Source of the DNA: Phytophthora quininea
Taxonomy: Eukaryota > Oomycota > Peronosporomycetes > Peronosporales > Peronosporaceae
NCBI GenBank assembly: GCA_011947345.1
Contig: JAAVTG010000579.1
Span: 62,001 to 126,000, forward strand
DNA: 64,000 nucleotides
Direction: 5' to 3'
Under the pieces are notes generated by a model. The model was not told the origin of the DNA. It was given only the letters and a program-made list of their open reading frames with translations, and did not search any database. Made by a program: the position numbers and the translations under genes. Position 1 is the first letter of the stretch. Every line of letters begins with the position of its first letter. Shown here one piece after another: positions 27,567-39,300 of this stretch.

Positions 27567-29139
27567 TTACGATCGCAATGCTTCAACAGTGTAGACGTCC
27601 CACATATCCTTGCTGTACATCAGGAACATGAGCATCTCGAGCGTCGATGCATCCATTCGCTTCCTCAGGTCCGAGTAGACCAACTTGGCTGCAGAAAAAA
27701 TCTCTCACACTCGTTAGAGGTGGGAGGAACGAACACAACGTCAGCGTACTTCGAGCGCTTGGCCACCTTGCGCTTCTTGAATGCCTGCTGGACAATTGAG
27801 AGGTCCGAAGGTGACGCAGGCTGGGGTGTTGCCGCCTCGGTGAGTCGGAAGTCGGCGCAGGCGGTACGCTCTGCTGGGCTGAGGGCCTCCTTGCGTTGCA
27901 GCTTGATGATGCCACTTTCGAGGGCAACGTTGTTGACGATAGCTGCAGTTGCAGAGATTCGGAGCTTCAGCTTAGGGTAACGCTGGATTATCTGGTCGAA
28001 CAGACGATGAACACCGGAAAGCGTCAAGGTTGACCGCTGTAACATCTTGGTCACCCCCTCGAAGTCGTTGAGCACTTTCAGAAGTGCGTGCGTCCTTTCG
28101 GACTCAGTTCTACGAAGCAACGGCGGCTGGATGCCAAATTCGACGAGGGTGCCATGGCCCAGAGAATTGAGCGCCGGCTCAAGTCTCGTGTAGCGCTGGA
28201 CCATGGCATGGGTGCTCGACCACCACGTGTCGCTACGTAGGAGAGGTGACAGTTCCGTTACACGGCGAAGAATCGCCCGACCCTTGATGGTGCGCAGCTT
28301 CGTCATGAGCGCGTGAATCTTCGACAGGAGAGCTTCATAGTCGGTCAGATAGTCGGACACAGCCAGGTTAAACCTGTACGATGCACAGTCGATCATAGGA
28401 AGAGCACCTTCGCGACTTCCAATGTACTGGCTCACGCTGCAGTTGTCAGCCACCATGCAGTGAACTGTCTCTCAAGGCTTGTTATAGCGCGAGAGCGTAT
28501 CAGCGATGAGGTCAAACAGACTCTGTGCCCCGAGATCCTCCTCCACGTCCAGAGGGCAAAATGCTAGCAGCACAAAGCGGCGCGTGTAGCAGTCGGTGTC
28601 GTCGTAGTAGTCGGAGCCATCCCTAAAATCCGTTCCATGGCACATGTTCGGGTCGTTGAACACGGCGAAAATAGGAATGTAGTGGCGGCCGTTGAAGGTG
28701 GAGCCATCAAGCACGATGCCGAAGCTGTCCGGAAGCTCCTCAGCAACCCTACCCTCCGCAGACTGGTACACCCGCATCAGGTACCTCTTCAACGTTTTTC
28801 ACAAAGCGAGGACAGCGAAGCGTTTTTCCTCGTCATCTTGCGCTCGACGAAACTCAGAGGCAGACGGTCCAGCACGACCAACTCGCACCAGCGGAAAATG
28901 GTACGTGTCTCGTCGTCGACAACACGTAGGCGGAGTGCATCGCGGTCCTTCGCAGCTTGAGAGGCGTCTTCAAGGTAGGTTGGGTGATTGGTGCGAAGAT
29001 GCGTGATCAGGTTGGTGTAGCCATAAGCACTCTTACACGTCTTCGAGCAGGTCAAGCACAGAAACTCTTCCCTAGATTTCTTGATGAACATCAGGCTGCA
29101 AACTAGTTTGTTGCTGAGGGGTTTAGTGTTCGACGCCAT
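27567..29139 (-). CDS. Second hAT transposase, nearly intact (one stop, two homopolymer slips)
   Basis: Starts MASNTKPLSNKLVCSLMF at 29139 with a BED finger (FLCLTCSKTCKSAYGYTNLI then HLRTNH). The frame slips at 28795-28799, where one more base in the A5 run (minus strand) joins CEK to TLKRYLMRVYQSAEGRVAEE. SFGIVLDGSTFNGRHYIPIF supplies the catalytic Asp. A TGA at 28472-28474 replaces what is usually Trp in NKPWEAVH-like segments; the frame resumes as ETVHCMVADNCSVSQYIG. The tail reads FVPPTSNECERFF, and one base added to the T6 run at 27695-27700 continues it as AAKLVYSDLRKRMDASTLEM to a stop at 27567. It is unlike the adjacent hAT copy and so a separate family. Confidence 0.8.
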
Positions 29140-29956
29140 CGGGGCGAGTTAGTTTCGGCTGCAGTGTCTGGTAGAACTTAGCAAATTTAATTCTGACAAT
29201 AATTCCATGCAAGATAACCACCAACTAGATGTTATCTTAGTTTGAGTAGTATACTGAGGCCAAGTGAAGTGGAAAGACCAATTGATTGGATGCAATAGCA
29301 TATTCAATATTATTGTGGGAGTATGCTGAGGAAGTATCATACAGTACAATTAATAATGAAATATTTTTTTATGGAATAAATGTTTTAGCCTTATTATTTC
29401 TTACGGATCACTGACCCCTTCTTTAAAGTCAAACTAATATACGTCTTAGACATGCGGTTGCGAAGTAGGTTCCAGATGCCTATAACGGCATTTTTGCACT
29501 TATTATGGGAATCCCTAAAGGCACCTGAAAAAAGTTAAAGTCACCGTTAGTACATTTTTAGGTTGTCGTGGATCTCATGCATTAGGTGTTCGGACACTTC
29601 TAACGTGTCAATTATGAAGAACTGGCCTGGACGATGAATCTGTCTGCCGCGGCACCTTGGCTACGGCTCTGAAGGAACCATCTTGCTTCCGCCAGATCAT
29701 GAACGGTTTTTCAGATGCCTTTTGGGAATTATTTTGTCAGCAAAAATTACCTTAAAAATACTCCGATTTTTGTTGACGAAATAAAAAGTGCCGTAAAAAA
29801 ACTAAAGAAACGCGTGCCACACCAAACTGTACATATTCAAGCACAGCGCCATAATGGAGATGGCATCAAGCGCCTTCGTCGGCATCGATGGTCGTCGCCA
29901 TCGTCTCCATTGTTGGGCTCTGATGGTTGATTGCTAGCAGCTGTAGCCGCATAGAC
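29140..29956. other. AT-rich gene-free stretch between hAT and kinase gene
   Basis: No coding frame or repeat recognised. It should contain the right end of the second hAT element and the promoter of the kinase gene; neither is identifiable by eye. Confidence 0.35.
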
Positions 29957-30078
29957 ATGCAGGAGCTGTTGCAGGCAACCTATCCACACCGTCGGGATGC
30001 AGGCGGGTCAGCACTTGACGTGCAGGTCCCGCAATGCCATTCCATCATTGCAGTTAACCGACGAGACGAGACCAGATC

Positions 30079-32783
30079 ATGCTGCTGACGACACCATCGA
30101 CCCCACAGCGTTGGGAGCCGTGGAATTCCAGACTGAAGAAGCATCGACACCGACGGCGGCAAGCCCCAATTGGTGGACTGTTGACGCCCGACCGCATCGG
30201 TGACCACCTCGTGGCTCGGTGCATGGCGTTGGAGGACTTTCGAGCGCGAAATCTAAGCAACAAGTGGCTCCCGGAGGCATTGGGAGGTCCGACGATGTCG
30301 TTCGGTTCCAGACACGTGCTACAGGGCATCGTCAACGCTGTGGACGACCAGATTCAAGCCATTATCACCTACGAGACGGAGAGCAACTCGTTGATACAGT
30401 TGGTGCAGACTGGACACATCCTGCAGCAGATCAAGAGGCTGGACCGACTTTTGGACGCAGCTTTCGCAGCCTACGGGATTTCAGAGCCCCACGGGATGGT
30501 GAGATGGCACTCGCTGCTCCAACAAGAGCGTCAGGACCGGATGAAGAGGTTCCAGGCTTTGGCTGCCAACAGAATGTTGCTGACCGATGCGTTGGGGGAT
30601 GAGCAGCGTCAACTGGAGTTGTTGACGTTGCTAGTTTATGACTTTCAACAGCATGGAGAAGATGTCTACACGGAGTTGGAATACGAAGTGATCTCAACTG
30701 CGTACGAAGTCTGCACCGGACTATCGGGACTCGCAGTTGTTATCATTCCAGAGTGGTTTGTTCCAGTTTATGAAGTTCGTCAAAGGAGGTGGCAAGGCTC
30801 ACGAGTTGACGTCGAGAAACTGATCCACGGGACTGAAGAAATGTGCGTTCGCCAGGCTGCGAGCTGGTGGGACTTGCACCACCCACACGTGATGAAGCTC
30901 TTTGGTGCCTGCCACATTGGCAACTCATTGGTGTTGGTACGTGAGAGCGCGCAGTGCGTGAAAGAATGCAATTCGACGTTGCCAACACAGGACGTGCTGG
31001 TCGGAACTGCCCACGTACTCGAGTTCTTGCATGAGCGACATGTTATGCCCGGCACACTGTCACTCGAACGAATGTTTTCTGCTGGGAAGGAGAGCAAGGT
31101 TATGCTTCACGGTGGTGACTTGCTTGAAGCACCTGAAGGTCTTTCGCTGCTTGATGCTACCAAGCAAACCATTAAGAAGGATACGTGGGGAAGCTCCGAT
31201 CAATTTTGCACTGACGCCAACACTAGCAGCGACATGATCTCCGTCGTAAATCAACTCTCAAAGCCCTGCAAACCGGCGCGTTGGCACTTCTGGAATAGAA
31301 AGTCTCGCCGAAAAGCTGATGACTTGCCGCGAATTGTGATGTATTCGCAAAGTTACATGGACCCGATCCTGAAAACATCGGCCAAGTCGCTGTTTGAAGA
31401 AATTGGCGGCATTCTGGATCGTGATAAGACCGAGGGTACCTCAATGGATACCTACGTTTGCGAACGTCTTGCAAACGTACACCAGCAGCTTCTAGGCTCT
31501 CCGTGCCCACAAGAAGTGATACGTTCCCTTTTGACAATTTGACGAGGTTCAAGTGGTCGCTAACTCGCCGTGCGGACAGCATTGTATCCTCTTTCTGTGT
31601 TGCCTCCTCCCGTAGTGCCGAGCACAGCAGTTTGTCATTCCACGGAGAAATTGATGCTTTAATGGTGCGCTGTGGATTGGCCAAGGCTGGAGTCGCCTCT
31701 CTTCACGATTGGAAACCGTACTGCGACCGTCTCCGACGAAATCACCAGGAATCGTTCCAGTCGGCACTTGACGACCTTGTTGACGGATTGGACGGTGAAG
31801 AAGAGCGGATTGAAGCTGCTACTCTGCTTGTCTTCGAGGCTACCAAGCACCGCTCAAGCTTTGACCGAAACCAGCTGCGTGCGATTGAACACACAGCGAC
31901 GAGCATTGCAGGGCGTCATGGCAACGGAGATCGGATTATTGTTCCTAAGTGGTTTATCCCTCGGTATGAAATTGTGGTGGGCGGCCAAATCAGCGCGGGA
32001 TCATTTGGAGCTGTGCACCATGGCAAATGGCTCAACGCCACCGTCGCCGTGAAGTGCCTATTCCAATGCGACCGGAAGCTGTTCATGCGTGAAGCTAACA
32101 TTTGGTTCACATTGAACCATCCGAACGTCGTCAAACTTTACGGGGCGTGCCATGTTGGGAAGACAGCAGCTGCACGTAGTCTGGACGAGCCTGTAAATCA
32201 CACCGACCGAAAACCGTTTTTCGTGTGCGAGTACGCAAGCGAAGGAACCCTGACCGAGTATCTAAAGCGATGGCAAGTTGCTCACAAATCTCGCTCGGAT
32301 GTTTGGCGGTGCTTGTGTGAAGCTGCTCAAGGCCTCCAATATTTGCACGAGCGTGGCATTATCCATGGCGACTTAAAGGGGAACAATATTCTAGTCGGCT
32401 CGGATCGCCAGGTGAAGTTGACAGACTTTGGGCTCAGCGCCTTCTCGAAGAAGTTGAAGTGGTCTGGCAGCACCGAAACCATTGGCGCTGTGAGGTGGAA
32501 GGCACCTGAGCGTCTAGGAAAGCTCGACCGGGGTCCGTCTTTTGCGTCGGACATTTACTCCTTCGGCATGTGCATCATCGAAGCTGTGATTGGCACATTC
32601 CCGTGGTGTGAAACGATGGATGAAGATGTTGTCATTTCCAAAGTAACACAAGGCCAGTTTCCTCCTCGCCCTGCCAAATTCAGTGACGAGCAGTGGGGTC
32701 TCGTCTCGAGCATGTGCTGCTTGAACCCTGCCGATCGAATCAACGTATCTGCAGTTGTAGCGCTTCTAGGCTCACTCAAGTAA
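30079..32783 (+). CDS. TKL protein kinase with tandem pseudokinase and kinase domains
   Basis: Two homologous modules lie in tandem. Module 1 (to about 31500) has a helical region, the linker IIPEWFVPVYEV and a kinase fold retaining HPHVMKLFGACHIG, but it lacks the glycine loop, the HRD (HVMPGTLSLERM instead) and the DFG, so it should be a pseudokinase. Module 2 repeats the helical region, has IVPKWFIPRYEI, and keeps active motifs: ISAGSFGAV glycine loop, TVAVKCL lysine near 32047, IIHGDLKGNNILV catalytic loop (HGD for HRD) near 32358-32393, KLTDFGLSAF near 32415, WKAPERL and SDIYSFGMCI. The only break is at the TTT at 31538-31540; one more T turns the stop into LLTILTRFKWSL and fuses the modules. 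The N-terminus is uncertain: the first 40 codons are Arg-rich and a later ATG (30222) is possible. Plausibly soluble signalling protein. Confidence 0.8.
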
Positions 32784-33009
32784 GGAATTATTTAGTAATG
32801 CAAATGTGTTGTATTCACTGCAGAATATTTTGTCCTAACAAGCGCTAATCAAGAAAGACGTTTGCGAAAAGAGGAAACAAAAGGACAAGAGAGACCCGAC
32901 ATCATTCTGTCGTTGCCAGAGCACCACACTAACAACTGCGCCGCAGCATTAAATATTATTGTGGCATCGCTTCTCCTTCTGTGCTGCCACGCCCCCATGG
33001 TCCCAAAAC

Positions 33010-35385
33010 TCAGTCAGTCTTCACTCGTTTCACATCATCGTCGCCATCACTATCGCTGTCATCCTAAAGACAAAAATACCCCCACAGAAGATGATGTTAG
33101 TATAAGGATTCACCAGTACACATATAAAATCGCGTACCTCTTCCAACGGGCGCTTTAAGCTGCTGCCGTTCATACTATCGTCCGAGTCGACCGACTTCAT
33201 TGCCACGTCTCTCTCCGCAGGTATCAAATGCGCGGGCGTGATCTGCTTCGAATTGGCCATCACCGTGTCGTAGCAATACTTGTGAAAAATAGTTTGCTGT
33301 TGCTGGTCACCATTCGGACCAGTGTTGTGGATCGTGCCCGCAACCGCATTAGTGTACATCCAGTCTTCCTCTTCTTCGTCCCAGCTCTTGGTGAAGTTCT
33401 CGCCGCAGATCCGACAGCGAGTGATCGACTCATCTACCGGCACGCGCGCATTATCCCAAGCAGCTTGTTCGCTGGCGTTCTTCTCGTTCTCTTTCTGAGT
33501 GCGATCGAAGAAGCTGCTGCTTGTATTTTCACGCGACGCGGTATCACCAGAGAAATCGGCGACCCACTGGTCTTCATCGGGGTACCATGATCGCGACACG
33601 CCACCTTTGCCTCGCTCCTTTCTTGCTCGATTGTACTGGAAGAGGAAGTCCAAGTGGGCATCCAGCTGAGCCTGCTCACGGAAGCGGAGTCCACTCTCTC
33701 GACACACAAGAGGCAATGCTGCATACAGCTTCTGAACATTGGACTCCACACGGTCCTTGTGAGCAACGATCTTGTCGCTGAACCACATCCGAGAAGCGTT
33801 GTCACTACGAGGCGGAGCTTGCTGAGTTTCTTCTGGTCGTTGCTGTTGCTCTTCTTGTTGCGGCTGTGCTTGAGGAGGTGCTTGTCCAGACGGAGCGCCA
33901 CCATTCGACAAACCTTTAGTTTCTGGAGAATGGACATGACAGCTGCAGCGTCAGGAGCACGAGGAGGGTCATTCGTGATCTCCACGCGCTCTTGGGGTGG
34001 AGAAGGTGTGTGCTGCTTCCGCTTGAGCAGCTGCATCAAATGAGCAACGTTAGAAGACTTCGTAGCAGATCCATCATTATTCGAGGCTTTCTTGTTTTCT
34101 GCTGGGCGCGGGCGGGGAGGGTCCACGCGAGCGACCTTCGCTGGGGGCGCTCTCGGTTCAGGTTGAGTGTGCGTTCGACTTGCAGCGGCACGAGGATCAC
34201 GAGCAGGAGAAGGGCGTCGGGGATCACGAGCTACTGGAGCTTGTTGCTGTGTCGGTACCTGCTGCTGCGGAGGCACACCAGCAGCTCCCGGACCTTGAGT
34301 CGCCAGACCTGATTGCTCGACCTTCGACGCGGCTTGGTACTCCAGCAATTGATTGTAATAGTCTGGGTTATTAGTACGCACTTCTTCAAGACTCATGTGC
34401 TCAGTCGGGTGGATACCCATATCGTTCTGTAGCTTAGTGAGCAGCGACCGCAACTCCATGTCCTGTTGTTGCTGCGCTAGTTTTGCACTCGAATTGGCTG
34501 CACTGGCAGCTCGAGCTGGCGGCTGCGCCGGCTTTTCCTGGGAGAAACTCACTGGCGTTCCCCGGGTCGATGGATCGGCCTGCTCCAAAGCTCGGTTGGC
34601 GGCAGCTCGCATCTGCACGATCGAGTCCTTGCTGAACAACCGAGTGGTCTCCCACGTATTCAGCACATGAATGAACCGACGAAGGTCCTTGCCTGAGACC
34701 TGCGAAATGCACACAAGTGATCCACACACGACATTTAATAAAGTGCTTTATTCTTCCCTCGCTCTCTGTGTGATGCAACCCCAAAAGTACCTGGCGGACG
34801 CAGTTGCAGTAGAGCGGCACAATCTTGCCCGCAAACAGCGTCAGATACGGCCCACGCACGTTCTTGAGGATGGAGTCTGTCAGATAGAAGATCGGGAGCT
34901 TGCAATTCGGTGCAACCTAAACCAACAACAAACCAATATCATCAGTCACAAGTATGCTCAACACAGGACGACCGACTGCGTTGCATTTCTCTCCTTCTCC
35001 ACTGTAGTAGAAAATCATCATCATAACAAGTCTACTACCGTGGATTCTACAACTTCTTCAGTTGAAAGGTGATAAATAAAATAAAATAAATAAAATAAAA
35101 AGTCGACTACATGGAGAGAGAAGAGAAACGCTTGCAGCTCCGTAGCGGGCTCATTACCCGGTGGATCTTGGTCTCCAGGAAGCTCACGATCTCGGCCGCG
35201 AACTGCGAGCGTTCCGCCAGCATCGTCAGCGCGTTGATCGTGTCCTTGGCCGGGTAGTCCATCATCTGGTTGATCTTGGCGTCAAACTGGGACAGCAGCG
35301 TCTGCACCTCGCTCTTGCGCTCGGCGGCGCTGCCGGCGCCGGCGCTGGGGGCCGCAGATGTGGACGCGAGTTGGGCCATCGCCAT
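33010..35385 (-). CDS. PCF11: Pcf11-like pre-mRNA cleavage/polyadenylation factor, four exons
   Basis: Exons: 35158-35385, 34791-34916, 34699-33138 and 33063-33010; all three introns (241, 91 and 74 bp) have GT-AG ends. Exons 1-3 build the CID that binds the phosphorylated RNA polymerase II tail: FAAEIVSFLETKIHR, then LPIFYLTDSILKNVRGPY, then VSGKDLRRFIHVLNTWE. A Gln/Pro/Arg-rich region follows with DPRRPSPARDPR. The C-terminal half has SGLRFREQAQLDAHLDFLF and, near 33400, CRICGENF...DWMYTNAV...HKYC, the pair of conserved Pcf11 C-terminal zinc-binding regions. The last exon encodes DDSDSDGDDDVKRVKTD. One slip at 33913-33914 (GG where GGG is needed, minus strand) splits the frame. It ends 226 bp from the convergent kinase gene. 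As Pcf11 is essential, the slip is probably a sequence error. Confidence 0.88.
35073..35100 (+). repeat. AAATA-type simple repeat in Pcf11 intron 1
   Basis: A run of A/T units (AAATAAAATAAAATAAATAA and on) lies inside the 241-bp first intron of Pcf11, which explains why that intron is longer than the others. Confidence 0.7.
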
Positions 35386-35723
35386 CAGTCAGGCAGGGGA
35401 GGAACGGCGGATGGCTGGCAGGCTCTTGCTTGGACTGGCACTTGGCGCAATGCCGACGATTTTAGGCGGAGAAGGGAATTACGGAATGCGACACGTGATA
35501 TCTTGGAGATTGTATGGGACGTTTTGCCCGCGATACTATTTACGGAAATAGACATGTGTTTACTATCGCCTATCGATTTGGAAGCAAGAGAACTTGAGGA
35601 TTGTATGGACTGTCTCGAAAACAGCTATGTCGAAATTACACGACTATATATTCTATAATATACTATATAGTACCATATATGTCGTGCCACGCACAACCGC
35701 TTCAACCTCGCTCGCTCTCCGCC
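35386..35723. promoter_or_regulatory. Shared divergent promoter region of Pcf11 and MoaC genes
   Basis: The two genes start back-to-back about 340 bp apart. Near 35650-35680 there is a very AT-rich palindromic tract (TATATTCTATAATATACTATATA). No canonical initiator was matched, so transcription start sites cannot be placed. Confidence 0.4.
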
Positions 35724-36303
35724 ATGGCTCGACTTCGACCTGCACAGATCTCGCACTCGACTCGCTTCCTGTCGACCGCCGATACTGGCTGGAAATTCTC
35801 CCACGTGAGTAGCGACGGCAGCTCTCCGCGTATGGTGGACGTAGGTAACAAACACGTCACCAGACGCTCAGCCACCGCCAGATCCACAATCCGCCTGCCC
35901 CCAGCAGTTTTAAGTGAATTGAAGCGCGTCAGTTCCACTAGCGAGCTGCTTATGGGGCCTAAGGGGCCGATCACTTCCACCGCCATCATTGCAGGTGTAC
36001 TGGCAGCCAAACAGACCAGTTCTCTGATCCCCTTCTGCCACCCACTGCCCCTTGAAGACTGCCAAGTGACGCTGCAAGTGGAGGAACCTGATGCCATCCA
36101 AGTGGAGTGTCAAGTGCGAGTGACCCACAAGACAGGCGTCGAGATGGAGGCGCTGACGGGCGCATCTATTGCAGCGCTCACGGTGTACGACATGTGCAAG
36201 GCGCTGTCCCACGACATCGTCATCGAAAACACGAGACTGGTCGAGAAGACTGGCGGCAAGAGAGACGTCTCCAAAAGTGAAAAAATATATGGAGGAACGT
36301 TGA
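35724..36303 (+). CDS. MoaC: MoaC/CNX3-like cyclic pyranopterin monophosphate synthase
   Basis: Catalyses the second half of the first step of molybdenum-cofactor synthesis, turning the MoaA product (3',8-cyclo-GTP) into cyclic pyranopterin monophosphate; the eukaryotic enzyme is mitochondrial. The ATG at 35724 (CGCCATGGC) gives an Arg/Ser-rich leader, ARLRPAQISHSTRFLST, fitting a mitochondrial targeting peptide. An upstream in-frame ATG at 35679 is the alternative. Conserved blocks: RMVDVGNKHVTRRSATA, LAAKQTSSLIPFCHPLPLED (the CHP active-site loop), VTHKTGVEMEALTGASIAAL and YDMCKALSHDIVIEN, then LVEKTGGKRD. As printed the frame runs on to 36473 through the neighbouring gene's antisense; dropping one A from the A6 run at 36280-36285 gives a natural stop at 36301-36303, just 5 bp from the stop of the convergent giant gene. 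Confidence 0.88.
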
Positions 36304-36308
36304 GGAGA

Positions 36309-39300
36309 TCAGTCGTCATCGTTATACTCCGAGTCGTAGCCAACCTCGTCGTCCATCTCGCCGTCAGATTGGTTGGTTGCTGCTTTGGACGGGGCAGGTT
36401 TGGCAGGAGAGGTCTCCTCGAAATCGTCCTCACCGTCGCCATAGTCTTCGTCTTCGTAGTCCTCACCTTCTGAAGCCTCAACAGCAGGAACTGGTTTGAC
36501 CTTTTTGGCCTCGGGAGGCGTTACCTCTTTGGTTTGGATACCGAGGCGGGGGTATCGTCCGCTTCAAAATCGTTGTATCCTTGGTCTTCTTCGTATGCCT
36601 CTTCTTCAGCTTCACAAGCCATTTCCTCTATTTCTTCCCGGGCAGACGTTGGGGGTTCACTAGGCACTGGGCTCTCAGTTATGGATGGAGCGGAGTTAAT
36701 CACAGGCTTAGCCTCAGCAGGTTTCTCTTCCTCAATATCGTCATCATTTTCAAATCCCTCATATTCATCTTCAGTAGCAGGCGGTTCAGCGCTTGGAGTA
36801 TCAACAGACGGAGTCTCTGGAATTGTAATTGTTGGCGCAGGAGCAGCCCCAGTATTTCCATGATCGTCAAAGTCGTTGTTATATCCGTCGTCGTCATTCT
36901 CGTACTCATTCTCCTCGTACTTCGGCTCGTCACTGGGCTCGGAAGGGAGTTCGTGCTTAGAATCGTTGGCATGGGGTGTACCAGCTTGAACTTCTGATGC
37001 CTCAACGTTTTCGTCTGCGCGTGGACTTTCATATTCCGCTTCGTATTCCTCTTCGGCTGGAGGCTCAGCGGTTTCCTGGTGGGCAGTTGGGTTCTCAACG
37101 ATTTCTACCTTCTTGTCAGAAATATCGCTTTCATCGGTGCTAGCAGTAATTGGAGCCTCAATCGCGCCAAGTGATGGCGCGTCATCCTCAAATGGCTCAT
37201 CGTCAGCGTAGTCGGGCTGGATGATTTCCTCGGCTGAAGGTTGTAACTCTTCCTGGCGCAATTCTGGTGCATCGGCTGTGCTTGCATTAGATGGAGGCTC
37301 GTTCACTATACTTGTCAATTCCACAGGTTCTTCCTTTGCCACTTCTGCAACTTCTTGGACATCCGGGGTTTGTCCTTGTTCATTCTGAACATCGCCATTG
37401 GCAGTCTCCGAACTAGGGACGTCATCTTCTGCTGATGTTACCGGATCAACGCTTTCAGGCTCTGAAATCGGTGCGTCTGGCTCGACCTCAATTTCTCCAT
37501 CGGCAGGTACCAGCGCCACTTCCTCAATGGTTTTAACAACCGAGTTGTCCGAAGCAATATCGTCGTCGACTGGTACCGCAGTCTCACTTTCCTCTACTGC
37601 ATTATCGACGGCATCCTCCCGAGGATCGACAGGATCAACTACCACGACGTCGACATTCTCGTTGTTCACGGCTTCTTCGGGTCCAGAGGACTCTACTGCA
37701 GGCTCATCAGTTGATCTTGCTGCGCTAGTGGCTTCTGTTGGTGACCCTTCCTTAGTGTCAATCGAAGCAGTCGATTCAATATCAGATTCATCTCTGGGGT
37801 TTGAATCTGCATCTTTTGATGAGGCTCCGGAACATCAGTATCAGCTGTATATTCCGAATCTACAGCCTCCATCTTGTCCGGATCTGCCACTGTTTCCGGA
37901 ACTTTGTCGCCTTCGTTCGAAGGCACCGAGGAAGCGTTATCTTCGGCCTTCTCTTCGGTCGAAACAGTTGCGCTTTCATCAGCACTTGGGGCGTCTTCCT
38001 TCGGCTGCTCGCTTTCTACGACGGGGTTGCTGTCGTTAGCTTCTGTGATAGGATTTGTTTTGTTGCTTGGCGCCGAGATATCCGTATCTGTATTAGGAGG
38101 TGCTTCAGCTTCAGCAGTGGATAATGGCTCATTATCAGCAGCGCTTTCATCCATGTCTGCTGTCACTTTCTCGTCATCAAAGCCCTCATTATAGAACTCT
38201 TCTTTTGATGGAGAATCAGCTAATGAGTTTTCACCGTCGGTAGTACCATCACCAGAGTAAACAGGCGGAGTTGGGTCTTCCGTGCTGTTGTTCTTGCCAA
38301 TTTCAGCCTCAACATCAATACCAGTGACGTCTACTGCTCTTTCTTCAGCAGACTTGGAAGGTGCATCCTCCGAAGGAATTTCGTCCTCGTAGGAATTTGC
38401 CGTTGGACTTGATTCCGGAGAATCATCTTCTGCCGTTGTTGCGATAATTAGGTTCGGATCCGTTTCAGGAAGACTTGCACTCGTGGGTTCAATGACTTCC
38501 ACCGCAGCAACTTGCTCGTCTGTTACTGATGGTGTTTCATTGGCCGGGAAGTCTTCACCGTACACTGTTGCTGAAAGAGTGCTTTCAGAGTGATCAGCGG
38601 TCTCTGTTGGCATTTCATCCTTTTCTTTGTTGACATCGTCTCCAATCTCGACATCTGCAGTTGTTTCCGCAGGGATATCGTGCGTATTAGGCACAATATC
38701 TTTCACCACAGCTTCGTTGTCACTATTGGTTGCGCGTTCGCTGTAATTGTTCACTCCATTTTCTTCAATATCCGCAGGAAGGTTTGCAATGTCTTTTCAG
38801 CTTCACCACCTTCGAGTGCTTCTTTTCCCTGATCAAACTCGACCTTGTTCACTTCGTGGTGAACTGATTCTTCCTGTGGGTGTTCCTCTGTTTGTTGACC
38901 CATGACAGATGTCGCTTCATTGGTCTCCTCAATAATGTCATTCCCACTGGTTGCTTCGTCTCGTGTAGTATCACCAGGCGAAATCTTCGGAACTACTATT
39001 TCGTCGTCCACTTCATCAAAACCAGCGTCATCATATTGGTTTTCTTCATGAGAAGGTACATCAGAATCCACAACCACTGCTGCTGGAGTATCGGCACTAT
39101 CTGGAATATCCCCATCAATTTTATCATCACCTCCATCGTAAATTTCACCAGCGGCAAGGGAAGGAACCTCAACTGTGCTTTCGTCAACGTCTGCCGGCAC
39201 TTTCTCGTCATCAAAGCCATCATCATAGAGCTCTCCGATTGACGGCGAATCGGTTAACGGCTTTGCACCGTCATCAGCACTTTCTCGGGAGCACGAGGCT

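Noticed and set aside
27460..29350. Terminal inverted repeats for the second hAT element
   Set aside because: I compared both flanks by eye and found no convincing pair or 8-bp target duplication.
36110..36481. MoaC reading frame extended to 36473 with a Val/Arg-rich C-terminal tail
   Set aside because: The tail is the antisense of the giant gene's acidic C-terminus and its composition is an artefact; the enzyme family normally ends soon after the KTGGK-like segment.
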